Shown piece by piece: positions 9,278-18,446 of a stretch of 64,000 nucleotides of DNA; position 1 is the first letter of the stretch, and every line of letters begins with the position of its first letter. The translations under genes and the position numbers were made by a program. The notes below the pieces were generated by a model, which saw nothing but the letters and a program-made list of their open reading frames with translations, did not search any database and was not told where the DNA came from. Source of the stretch: Candidatus Zipacnadia bacterium (GTDB taxonomy: Bacteria; Armatimonadota; Zipacnadia; Zipacnadales; UBA5352); the NCBI GenBank assembly GCA_029821735.1, contig JALGSU010000011.1, forward strand, positions 89,660 through 153,659, in the 5' to 3' direction.

Positions 9278-10690
9278 TTACTGGGCGCCAATGCAGTACA
9301 TGTTGTCATAGCCACGCAGGTACATGAGGCCGCCTGCGAAGACAGGGCTGGCGCGGAACGGTTCGAGCGAGTTACGCGCGACTTCGACGTAGGTGTTCCC
9401 CGGCGCCACGACGACCATCTCGCCGTTGTCGCAGCCGACGAAGAGATACTCGCCGGCCAGCGTTGCGCTCGGGTAGCACTCGCCCTTACCCATGCCCAGC
9501 GCCTGCTCGTAGAGCAACTCGCCGGTCGCTGCATCCAGCGCGCTGAACGTCTGGGTGTTTGTGACCCCGTAAACGATACCCTCGTGGACGATCGGTGAAC
9601 CGTAGTAGCGAGCCTTGAGCGGTCGCGCCTGCCACAGTTCCTCGAAGGCGAAAGGCTCGAGCGTCTCCGGCAGCTTCACCGCGCGCCAGGGCTGATTGTC
9701 ATCCGCGAAGTAGACGATGCCGTCCGCCACGACCGGCGCGGCGTATGTGCAGTTGCCCATCTTCTCGGCGAGAACGGTGCCGTCCGTCGCGTTGACCGCG
9801 TTGCCCTTGGGTGTGATGATGATTGGCGTGTCCTCGATTTCAACAACGGCTGATGTGCCCCAATAGTTCGGCACGGCCGCTTCCCAGACCAGGTCACCGG
9901 TCAGCGCGTCGAGGGCCTTCATGCCAAGCACGTGCATGATGACATTGCCGTCAGCAAGGATCGGCGAGGCGCTGTGGCCCCACGCATTGAGGGGCTTGTC
10001 GAGCGGCCGGGCCCAGACACGGTTGCCGTCCAGATCATAGCACGCTGCGATACCATTGCCAAAGAGCGTCCACACGTGCTCGCCGTCACTGACCGGCGTC
10101 GCCGATGTATAGCCGTTGACGGCGTGTGCCGGAGGCAGCACGTACCAGGTCGTCATGTAAGGCTTCATCTGGGTCTGCAGATCGGTCATCTGCTGTTTGA
10201 GCTGCTCTGCTTTCGTCTTCAGCTCTGCGTTGTCCGGGTCATCCTGGCGTTGCTTGCGGAGCTGGCGCATCTGCTTGCCGACCTGACCAATCTGGCCGCG
10301 CAGATCGTTGTACTCCGCCTGCTTCTGCTCCATGTCGGCCAGTGCATCGGCCTCTGCCACGTCGGTGTAATCATGCGGCGCCTGCCAGAGGATCGTGCCA
10401 TCGTTCAGGTTCAGACACATGAGCGTGTTTGGCTCCACGCAGATGAAGAGCTTCTCGCCAACGATAACCGGGTTGGCATTGCTCCAGTTCTCCATCGGCG
10501 TCGCCCAAACCACGTTCGTCTCGGTGGAGAACTCGGTGACCGGCGTCGCGTCCGGGTACTTCCCGGTGCCATCCATGCGCCAGCCAACGCCGTCGGCAAA
10601 CGCAAGATGCGCGCTGATCATCAGCGCGCACAACATGATCGCCGTCACTACCGTCGTTGTACTCCTGCTCACGGCTGTGCTCCGCTCCAT
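9278..10690 (-). CDS. secreted PQQ-like beta-propeller repeat protein with coiled-coil insertion
   Basis: Signal peptide; repeated blades (GTILWQAP, GDLVWEAA, GELLYEQA) and 'PVVADGIVYFADD'-type strands; Q/K/E-rich heptad-like insert. Confidence 0.75.
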   Translation of the reverse strand: MERSTAVSRSTTTVVTAIMLCALMISAHLAFADGVGWRMDGTGKYPDATPVTEFSTETNVVWATPMENWSNANPVIVGEKLFICVEPNTLMCLNLNDGTILWQAPHDYTDVAEADALADMEQKQAEYNDLRGQIGQVGKQMRQLRKQRQDDPDNAELKTKAEQLKQQMTDLQTQMKPYMTTWYVLPPAHAVNGYTSATPVSDGEHVWTLFGNGIAACYDLDGNRVWARPLDKPLNAWGHSASPILADGNVIMHVLGMKALDALTGDLVWEAAVPNYWGTSAVVEIEDTPIIITPKGNAVNATDGTVLAEKMGNCTYAAPVVADGIVYFADDNQPWRAVKLPETLEPFAFEELWQARPLKARYYGSPIVHEGIVYGVTNTQTFSALDAATGELLYEQALGMGKGECYPSATLAGEYLFVGCDNGEMVVVAPGNTYVEVARNSLEPFRASPVFAGGLMYLRGYDNMYCIGAQ

Positions 10691-10831
10691 CTGGTCAACT
10701 CCTCAGTCGGGTTGTTCGCCTCGGTCGCCAGCTTCCGCCGTCGCGAGACTGGCGCAACTATTCGCGAAATGACACCCCCGCGCTTGCTTGCATAATATCA
10801 CAAGCAGACTCGGGTTTTCTCCTTTGACACC

Positions 10832-12601
10832 TCAATGGCCTCCCAGGTTCTGTGCCAGAGCAATTCCCAAGGCCTCCACTGTCCATGCCATTGGGTACAT
10901 TCGTTCGGAATACCAGAGACTGGCGAAGTACAGCCCGATGGGTGCGGGCTGGGTCCATGACCCGTCCTCAACCCGTTCGACGAGGTACCGCGCCCCCCGC
11001 ATCATAGCCTCGTGCGCCCGGTCATCATCTGGCCAGCCGCCAAGCGCCACTACCGCGCGAGCGGTCTCCTCGACACTCGGCGCCACGTCCGCCGCCCCTC
11101 CCCAGCCACCGTCCGCGCGCTGGGCGCCGATCAGATAGGCAAGCCCCCGCTGGACCATCTCGGAATCGGGCTCACGCTCGCTGAGCGCCTGCAACACGCG
11201 CGCCGTCCCGAGTACCGGATTCTCGTGCTCTGGGGCATACTGATTGCCGAACCACAGCGGCACCCATGAACCATCCGCGCGCTGCGTCCGGTTCAAGTAC
11301 AGCCACCATCCCCTGACCCGCCGCGCCATGTTGACATCGATGAGACGCGAGATGTGTGGCTCGGCGAAACCGTGGTGGGCGCGCATGGCCATCAACGCAT
11401 GGGCGGTGATGTCCGGGCAACTCTGATCGAAGGGCAGCTTGCCCCATCCTCGGCAGAACGTGGGCCAGCCACCGTCGGAGTTCTGCAGGTGCCCCAGCCA
11501 CTTCAGGCCTCGCATGTACACCGGCAGGAAGCCGTCGGAGTCCTCCGCCATCAGTGTGGCGAGCGCTCGCAGTGCGCCAGATGTATCGTCGGCGTCAGGC
11601 ACACCACCCTCCAGGTGCGTCCACGCCCATCCTCCGGGCGCGGCGTGAGTGAACGGGTGCTCGTGCTGAAGCTGCAGCGCGAGCAGCCACGGCCTGACGC
11701 GCTCGGCCACCTCATTGGGCACGCCGCCAGACGCGTCGAGCGCGGCGACGGCGTTCGTGGTGACCCATACGGACAGGTTGGTGTCAATGGGCCAACTGCC
11801 ATCTTCGCGCGCGGACGCGCGGATGAACTGCAGGCAGCGCGCGACCACTGGATGCTCCGCGCCCGCTACCTCGGCCATGCTCATCGCGACGAAGCTGGTC
11901 AGCGGCGTCGCCTCCAGGAAGCCACCATTGCTCGGCTGCATCGAGGCCATTGCCGCTTCGGCTCTGGCTTGCAGGCGGTTGCGCAGGGCACGCCGCAGGG
12001 GATTACGGGAGGGGTTCTTGACGTGCAACAGTGTGCCGACCGCGACGAGCGCGGGCAAAGCGTAGCTCACGACTTGCAGGCGCAACGCTCGGTGCAGACC
12101 GTGGGGCATGGCGGCCAGTTCGAAGGGGAGTTCGGGGATGTCTTCCCACGGCGCCAGTCCGGCGAGCGCGCAGTTGGTGAGGATGGGCACGGCGAAGGTC
12201 CGGTCGGCGCCATATATGGCTTTGATCGCCGCAACGCGCTCAGCCTGCGACTTGCGAGCGCGTTCGGTCACATACGCATCGGCGCGCGCGAGGGCTTGAT
12301 CGCTGCCCCCCGCCAGCGTCAGCGCCGCCAGGCACAACATTGTCGTGGAGAGATTGCTCGGGCTGTCGGGGGTATCGCCCCAGCCACCGTCATCGTTCTG
12401 AGTATCCGCAAGCCACCCGCAGCCACGCCCGATCAGTTCAGCGTCCTGAAGCTGCGCCGCAACGCTCATCGCGCTGATCGCGGTCGCTGTGGAGAGCGCC
12501 GATGGCGACAGGTGGCCCTCCCAGTAGCCCGCGGGCTGCATCTCCGCCAGAAGGGTTCTGCGGGCAACGCCCAGCGCCGCCTCCAGCCGCTCGAGGTTCA
12601 T
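10832..12601 (-). CDS. squalene-hopene cyclase-like terpene cyclase
   Basis: GVPDADDTSGALRAL (DxDD protonation motif), several QW-type motifs (QNDDGGWGDTPDSPSNLSTT, QNSDGGWPTFCRGWGKLPFDQSCPDITAHAL, QRADGGWGGAADV), NPVLGTARVLQAL. Confidence 0.8.
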   Translation of the reverse strand: MNLERLEAALGVARRTLLAEMQPAGYWEGHLSPSALSTATAISAMSVAAQLQDAELIGRGCGWLADTQNDDGGWGDTPDSPSNLSTTMLCLAALTLAGGSDQALARADAYVTERARKSQAERVAAIKAIYGADRTFAVPILTNCALAGLAPWEDIPELPFELAAMPHGLHRALRLQVVSYALPALVAVGTLLHVKNPSRNPLRRALRNRLQARAEAAMASMQPSNGGFLEATPLTSFVAMSMAEVAGAEHPVVARCLQFIRASAREDGSWPIDTNLSVWVTTNAVAALDASGGVPNEVAERVRPWLLALQLQHEHPFTHAAPGGWAWTHLEGGVPDADDTSGALRALATLMAEDSDGFLPVYMRGLKWLGHLQNSDGGWPTFCRGWGKLPFDQSCPDITAHALMAMRAHHGFAEPHISRLIDVNMARRVRGWWLYLNRTQRADGSWVPLWFGNQYAPEHENPVLGTARVLQALSEREPDSEMVQRGLAYLIGAQRADGGWGGAADVAPSVEETARAVVALGGWPDDDRAHEAMMRGARYLVERVEDGSWTQPAPIGLYFASLWYSERMYPMAWTVEALGIALAQNLGGH

Positions 12602-13690
12602 GCTCGCGCCCCTGCCGCCCGCCATGCCAGCAGCGTCTTCCACTCAATTACCTGGGCCACGCCGAGAGCCTGCAGCAACGTTCGCCTGGCCGATGGCACG
12701 CCGACGGCGCGCTGGTTGTCGGCATACATGCGCGGCGTCCACTTGAAGTTGAGTGAGTAGCACTCGCGTACCAGCCGCCAGTGCAGCTTGGTCAGCGCGG
12801 CTCTGGTCAACGTCTCGCTCCCGTCAATGGCGGCGTACACCACGGGGAAGATCATGACGCGCTCGTTCTTCATGTCGCGGATCCAGGCCAGCGTCCGCTG
12901 CACGTCTTCGGGCGTCTCGCCCGGCAGGCCGACGAGGATACTGACCATGGGCGCCCAGCCGGCGGCGATCAGCCTGCGCAACTGCGTGGCGCATATGTCG
13001 CCCCACTCATCGTGGCTCGCGCCGATCATCTTCGCCTCGCCACCAGACCGTGCCAGCAACTCGCCCGACGCGGTCTCGACGCCCACATTCACCCACGGCA
13101 ACTCAGCGCCGCTGTCACCCACGAGCAGCTCGCGCACGCGCGTGAGTTCCTGATCACTGAAGCCCGCAATGCTCATGATGTTCGCGTGGTCGGTCTGGAT
13201 CAGGCGCAGGTCATCGAGCTGCCGCAGTCGCTCGAGCAGATCGATCAGCGCCGCCGGGTCGGTCTCGTTGCCTGCGCCACCGTAGCGGAAACAGTCCTCG
13301 CTCAGCGCAGCGATCCCGCCCATGCCCGCCGCCAGATTGGTCTGCGCATCGGCCACGATGGTCTCGACCGGCAGGTGCTGCATGCGCTCGCGCCCGATGG
13401 TGCAGAAGCTGCACCCCAGCCCGCAGCCCCGACTGATCTCGACCACGCCCATCGTGCTCGCGCCACAGATCGGCGGGATATCCTCCGCCTCCACTCCCTG
13501 GCCCTCGATGATCGCGGGCTGCTGCTCCCCCGCCACCAGCGCCCGGAACACCTCGGCCGCATTGCCCTCCGCGTAGCCCGACACAACATGATTCACGCCG
13601 GCTGCCCGCTGCCTGTCCTCGTCGGCCGCCAGCTGCCACGCACCCGGTCCGCCCAGTACCAGAGCCGCCGAGTCATCACGTGGGGATATA
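12598..13690 (-). CDS. radical SAM protein, C-terminal part (separated from its N-terminal part by an apparent frameshift)
   Basis: SRGCGLGCSFCTIGRERMQHLP (CxxxCxxC) and frame extension upstream of the listed ATG reads ...RDDSAALVLGGPGAWQLAADEDRQRAAGVNHVVSGYAEG. Confidence 0.7.
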
Positions 13691-14720
13691 TCGCGCCACC
13701 GGTCACGCCGGTCATCGTGGTGCTGGACATGCCAAGCCCGCAGGGCTCTCCGGCGGATACTCCGACGACGCGCGTCTTCGGACCGATCACCTCATGCAGA
13801 TGCGCGTCATCGACCACGACCACGTCCTCGGCGGTGAAACCAGCCGCGCGCAGCGTCGCCTCCATGCGCCGCAGGCCCAGTGGCGCCACCTTCGCCCGGC
13901 CATTGACCGGCGCCGAACGTGGTGCGAGCAGCCAGTCCATCATCGGGCGAGGCGTCAGCGTCGTCTGGCTGGCGGCGAGCATCCCGTCCAGCATATCGTC
14001 AAGCTCATCAATCAGCGAATCGATCTCATCGTGCACCGGCGAAGTCTCCTGCACGCCATGCGGCACGCCGACGCGCTCGGTATACATGTGCCGGGCCTCG
14101 TCGTCGGGCTCCATGATTGTGCCGGGCACGCCTGCGATAGCCGGCTCGTCGCACATCGGGAAGATGATCGCGCCCTTGGGGCAGATGCGAGCACAGGCCG
14201 GGCATCCCGCTTTGCAGTTGTCCGGAGCGACGGCCACCACTCGTCCGTCGTCTTCCGCCCACACCCCGAAGATGCAGAACTGCATGCAGTGCCCACAGCC
14301 GATGCAGCGCGAGTAATCGGCGACCGGGTACCATCGTTCCTCAACCGCCTCCGCCACCTCGCGCGCGCCGCCCGCGGCGCCACCGGGGATCAGCCACTGC
14401 GCGATCGCCGCCCAACACATCTCGGCACTCTCGCACTCACGCAGGTCGACGGCGAGCAGCTCGTCCGCCGCCAGGCCGTGCGAGCGCAGCGTCCACTCGG
14501 CCGGACGCGGTGACATCCACGCCGCGACCGCAACTCGCCCCGCCAGCGCCTGCGCCTCGTCCCAAAGCGCGCTGCCATCGGCGAGATGATATATGTGTGG
14601 TACCACCAGCACCTGTGCGCCGCCAGCCACGGCCAGAGCGACGAGTTGGTCCTCAATCCGGCGGCTGGCATCGTCAGCGTCCAGCGCTCTGGAGACGATC
14701 AGCATCTCGCTCATACTCAC
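13593..14720 (-). CDS. 4Fe-4S ferredoxin-like protein fused to the N-terminal part of a radical SAM protein (see frameshift)
   Basis: YSRCIGCGHCMQFCIFGVW...CKAGCPACARICPKGAIIFP; then MMDWLLAPRSAPVNGRAKVAPLGLRRMEATLRAAGF...VIGPKTRVVGVSAGEP, after which the frame breaks. Confidence 0.65.
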   Translation of the reverse strand: MSMSEMLIVSRALDADDASRRIEDQLVALAVAGGAQVLVVPHIYHLADGSALWDEAQALAGRVAVAAWMSPRPAEWTLRSHGLAADELLAVDLRECESAEMCWAAIAQWLIPGGAAGGAREVAEAVEERWYPVADYSRCIGCGHCMQFCIFGVWAEDDGRVVAVAPDNCKAGCPACARICPKGAIIFPMCDEPAIAGVPGTIMEPDDEARHMYTERVGVPHGVQETSPVHDEIDSLIDELDDMLDGMLAASQTTLTPRPMMDWLLAPRSAPVNGRAKVAPLGLRRMEATLRAAGFTAEDVVVVDDAHLHEVIGPKTRVVGVSAGEPCGLGMSSTTMTGVTGGAIYPHVMTRRLWYWADRVRGSWRPTRTGSGQPA

Positions 14721-14801
14721 CTGCTATGATGCAGTGAACCCACCTCAAGCGCCGCTCGTCATCACCATTGCGCACGGGGGTGCCATGTGTTTTGACGATA
14801 C

Positions 14802-14830
14802 TTGACAGTACCGCGTGGTACAGTTGTAAT
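14802..14830 (+). promoter_or_regulatory. sigma70-like promoter TTGACA-17-TGTAAT with internal palindrome
   Basis: TTGACA 14802-14807, TGTAAT 14825-14830, spacer 17 nt; spacer contains GTACC-GCGT-GGTAC. Confidence 0.6.
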
Positions 14831-14879
14831 ATACCACAACGACCACAACGCGCCTACTGCCCAGCCACCGAGGTGACCA

Positions 14880-16424
14880 ATGGACAACCAGGCCCCCCGT
14901 GACGGTCAGCAGCCGCACCAGCGTGTTCCCCTGAGTGCCCAGCCTAATACGCCGGCGCCAGGGCCGGCCTCATCTGGCGGCGGAGGCGGCGGCTCGCTGG
15001 GCATCATCATCCCGGTGGTCATCGGCATTATCGGCATCGTCATACTGGCCGTATGGCTAACGAAGAGTCAGGGCACAACTGAGGTCACGCAGCGCGAGCC
15101 CGCCGCTCCCGTCCAACCTGCCACCTCGGACCAGCCTGCTCAGTCGGCGCAACCTGCGCAGCCTGCACAGCCAGCCCAACCCGCACAGCCGGCTCAGCCG
15201 GCCCAGCCAGCCCAACCCGCGGCCCAGCCGGTTCAGGGCGGCGGCTCGGCGGGCAGCGCATCGGGTTCGTGGCCTGTGTTCCGGGGGGCCAACCTTGACA
15301 ATATCAGCCCCGAAAAGGTCACGCTTGCGCGGAGCTGGCCGGCGAACGGCCCTGCGAAACTGTGGTCGGTCAAACTCGGACGCGGACATGCAGGCGCGGC
15401 GATCCGCGACGGTCGCGTCTATGTTCTTGACTATGACGAGAGCGCGGGCGCGGACACGCTGCGCTGCCTCTCTCTCGACAATGGCAACGAGATATGGAAG
15501 CAGTCCTACCCGGTGCAGCTCAAGTACAACCACGGTCTGTCGCGATCCGTGCCGGTGGTAACCAAGGACTACGTCGTGTCGATCGGCCCGCGCGGGAATG
15601 TCATGTGCTGCAAGGCCTCCTCAGGCGAGGTCGTCTGGAAGAAGGACCTGGTCGGCGAGTACGGCCTGAAGGTCCCATCGTGGTATCTGAGCCAATGCCC
15701 CATCGTTGACAACGGTAAGGTCATCATCGCCACCGGCGGCAAGGCTCTGATGATCGGCGCCGACCTCAAGTCAGGCAGCGTCGCGTGGACCTGCCCCAAC
15801 CCCGGTGGCTGGGAGGCCACCTACGCCTCGATCACGCCGATGAATCTCGGCGGCACGAAGACCTACGTGTACCCGACCACCGCCGGCGTGGTGGGCGTTT
15901 CGGCCGCAGGCAAGCTGCTGTGGAAGTTCGACGGCTGGAAGGTCAGCACCGCGAACTGCCCGAGCCCGGTGGACTGCGGGAACGGTCGCATCTTCCTGTC
16001 CGGCGGCTACAACGCGGGGAGCATGATGATAAAGGTCAGCGGGGGCAGCGCGTCTCAGGTCTTCAAGATCGACCAGAAGACTTTCGGCTCTCACCAGCAC
16101 ACGCCCATACTGCATAGTAACCACCTCTATGGCGTGAGCATCGCCGACAAGCAATTCGTCTGCCTCGACCTGAACGGCAAGCGCGTGTGGGAGAGTGGCC
16201 ATACCTCCCGCTTCGGCCTCGGCCCGTATCTCATGGCCGGGGGAATGTTCTACGTTCTGGGTGAAGATGGCACGCTTGCACTGGTGGATGCGTCAACCAG
16301 TAGCTACAATGAACTTGCGCGGGCCAAAGTCGTCGGCGCAAATGCGTGGGGTCCCATGGCCATCGCGGGAGGCCGCCTGGTGCTGCGCGACGAAGATACT
16401 ATGGTCTGTCTGGATGTGAAGTAG
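14880..16424 (+). CDS. membrane-anchored PQQ-like beta-propeller protein with Pro/Ala/Gln-rich linker
   Basis: TM segment GIIIPVVIGIIGIVILAVWL, linker (QPAQPAQ...)n, repeated propeller blades (NEIWKQSYPV, GEVVWKKDL, GKLLWKFDGW). Confidence 0.75.
   Translation: MDNQAPRDGQQPHQRVPLSAQPNTPAPGPASSGGGGGGSLGIIIPVVIGIIGIVILAVWLTKSQGTTEVTQREPAAPVQPATSDQPAQSAQPAQPAQPAQPAQPAQPAQPAQPAAQPVQGGGSAGSASGSWPVFRGANLDNISPEKVTLARSWPANGPAKLWSVKLGRGHAGAAIRDGRVYVLDYDESAGADTLRCLSLDNGNEIWKQSYPVQLKYNHGLSRSVPVVTKDYVVSIGPRGNVMCCKASSGEVVWKKDLVGEYGLKVPSWYLSQCPIVDNGKVIIATGGKALMIGADLKSGSVAWTCPNPGGWEATYASITPMNLGGTKTYVYPTTAGVVGVSAAGKLLWKFDGWKVSTANCPSPVDCGNGRIFLSGGYNAGSMMIKVSGGSASQVFKIDQKTFGSHQHTPILHSNHLYGVSIADKQFVCLDLNGKRVWESGHTSRFGLGPYLMAGGMFYVLGEDGTLALVDASTSSYNELARAKVVGANAWGPMAIAGGRLVLRDEDTMVCLDVK
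15118..15236 (+). repeat. degenerate tandem repeat encoding (QPA)n linker
   Basis: Repeated cagcctgc/cagccggc/cagccagccca units in frame. Confidence 0.7.
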
Positions 16425-16451
16425 ACACTGAGCGTGGTGCGAGGCAGCTTC

Positions 16452-17429
16452 ATGAGCGCGTCAGATTTCCACAGGGCGGCGGCGGCCGCCCTGTGCTGTG
16501 TGCTGCTGGCAGGCGGATGTGCGCGCCGGAGCGAGATCGCCGGTCAGGTGGCGGAGACTCAAGGACGCATCGACCAGGCGGAGGCGACGGCCGTCACCGT
16601 CGAGCAGTCTCTGCGTTCCTGGACCGAGATCGAGCCCATCGCGACCGGCCTCGACCAGCCGCGCGGCATCGCGATAGGGCCCGAGGGCTGGCTGTACGTC
16701 GCAGGTGACTCCGAGGTGCGCGTCCTGAACTCAGACGGCTCGCTGCGCGTCCGCTTCGATGTCCCGGGCGAGCCACGGGCGATCGCCGTCGGCGACGACA
16801 GCGCAATCTACGTGGCGCTCACCGAAAGCTTGCTCACCCACCGTGCGGACGGCACGCTGCTGCATAACTGGGATCCGCCCGGCGACCGCAACTACCTGAC
16901 CTGCGTTGCGCTTACGGGCACGACAGTCTACGTGGCTGACGCCGGCGAGCGTGCGATCTACGTGCTCACCGGGTCCCATGTGGGACGCATCGCCGAAGAA
17001 GACGAGGCCGCGGGCATCCCTGACCTGATCGTGCCCAGCCCGCACATGGACGTCGCGGTTGCGCCTGACGGCAACATCATCGTCGCCAACCCCGGGCACC
17101 GCCAGGTGCAGACCCACTCGCCCGACGGTGCACTGCTCAGCAAGTTCGGCACCGCTTCGATGGAGATCGACGGGTTCGGCGGATGCTGCAACCCGGCCGA
17201 CCTCGCCGTGCTCGCCGACGGGCGCATCGTCACGGCAGAGAAGGGCATACCGCGGGTAAAGGTCTGCAACACTGACGGGACAATTGAGTCGGTCATCGCG
17301 CTGCCTGAAGATCTTGATACGCGAGCCAAGGGCCTCGATCTGGCCGTGGACGCCGATGACCGCGTACTTATGCTCGACCCGGACGCACGAAACGTACGCA
17401 TCTTCGTCAGAGACGAGGTGGCGCAATAG
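16452..17429 (+). CDS. NHL/6-bladed propeller lipoprotein
   Basis: Lipobox LCCVLLAGGCARR; repeats GLDQPRGIAIGPEGWLYVAG, NPADLAVLADGRIVTAEKGIPRVKVCN. Confidence 0.75.
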   Translation: MSASDFHRAAAAALCCVLLAGGCARRSEIAGQVAETQGRIDQAEATAVTVEQSLRSWTEIEPIATGLDQPRGIAIGPEGWLYVAGDSEVRVLNSDGSLRVRFDVPGEPRAIAVGDDSAIYVALTESLLTHRADGTLLHNWDPPGDRNYLTCVALTGTTVYVADAGERAIYVLTGSHVGRIAEEDEAAGIPDLIVPSPHMDVAVAPDGNIIVANPGHRQVQTHSPDGALLSKFGTASMEIDGFGGCCNPADLAVLADGRIVTAEKGIPRVKVCNTDGTIESVIALPEDLDTRAKGLDLAVDADDRVLMLDPDARNVRIFVRDEVAQ

Positions 17430-17683
17430 TGAGCGAGGACAAGAACAAGGGACGCCGCGAATTCTTCCACACGCTGGGCCGCGTAGCCGCGAGCGGCGCA
17501 CTGGTTGGCGGCGTGGGTTACCTGACCGCTCGGGCAGGCAAGGCCTGTCTGCACGAATTCCGCTGTAAGGGCTGTTCGGAACTGAAGGCCTGCTGCGAGC
17601 CGCAGGCGCTGATGATGCGTGCGCAGATGCAGCGCGAAGGCAGGCTGCAACCACAGAAGGAGACCGGCGACGGCAATGTCTGA
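17429..17683 (+). CDS. small Tat-signal, cysteine-rich protein
   Basis: GTG start overlapping upstream stop; RREFFHTLGRVAASGALVGGVGYL Tat signal; CLHEFRCKGCSELKACC. Confidence 0.65.
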   Translation: MSEDKNKGRREFFHTLGRVAASGALVGGVGYLTARAGKACLHEFRCKGCSELKACCEPQALMMRAQMQREGRLQPQKETGDGNV

Positions 17684-18446
17684 TGATTCACAGACCAGCG
17701 ACCGCCGAGGGTTCCTGGACAAGGCTCTGCGCGCACTCGGCCTCCTGTTCGCCGGGGGCATGGTGGGCCATCTGGCAGCACGCGACGACACCGATGACAT
17801 GGTGTGGCAGATCGATCCGGACAAGTGCATCGGCTGCGGGCGCTGCGCGACCGAGTGCGTACTCGCACTCTCGGCGGTCAAGTGTGTGCACGAGTGGCCC
17901 CGTTGCGGATACTGCGAGCTGTGCTTTGGCTACTACGTCGACCAGCGCGTGGACGACCTCGAGGTCGCCGAGAACCAGCGCTGCCCGACCGACGCGATTA
18001 AGCGGGCCCCGGTTGAGGACCCATACTACGAGTACATCATAGATGAGCCCAAGTGCATCGGCTGCGGCCTGTGCGTGAAGGGCTGCAACGACTATGGCAA
18101 CGGTTCGCTGGTGCTGCAGGTCCGTCACGATCGCTGCCTGAACTGCAACGAGTGCTCGATAGCGAGGGCCTGTCCGGCAAACGCTTTCCAGCGCGTGCCG
18201 CGCGAACATCCTTACCTGCTGCGCACGCTCGGTGACGAGGACCTTCACGAGGAGCCGGCGGCATCGTCCGCGCCAGAGCCGTTCCAGCGCGCGCCCGAAC
18301 CGGCGTTCGAGCCCGCTCCCGATCCCGGCGCGTCTCCCGAGCCGCTTGACCTGCCGGCTGGCGAGCCAAGTGCCATCCCACCCACCGCAGGGGGCGGGCT
18401 GGGTCCGCCTGAACTCAACGGAAGGATGGGCGCGGGGGACGTATGA
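17676..18446 (+). CDS. Tat-targeted 4Fe-4S ferredoxin (NapG-like)
   Basis: DRRGFLDKALRALGLLFAGGMVGHL; CIGCGRCATEC, CGYCELCF, CIGCGLCVKGC, CLNCNECSIARACPANAF. Confidence 0.85.
   Translation: MSDDSQTSDRRGFLDKALRALGLLFAGGMVGHLAARDDTDDMVWQIDPDKCIGCGRCATECVLALSAVKCVHEWPRCGYCELCFGYYVDQRVDDLEVAENQRCPTDAIKRAPVEDPYYEYIIDEPKCIGCGLCVKGCNDYGNGSLVLQVRHDRCLNCNECSIARACPANAFQRVPREHPYLLRTLGDEDLHEEPAASSAPEPFQRAPEPAFEPAPDPGASPEPLDLPAGEPSAIPPTAGGGLGPPELNGRMGAGDV

Noticed and set aside
11354-12760. 468-aa plus-strand ORF
   Set aside because: Antisense to the SHC-like gene, which has DADD and QW motifs
12781-14316. 511-aa plus-strand ORF
   Set aside because: Antisense to the radical SAM/ferredoxin genes, which carry recognisable CxxC motifs
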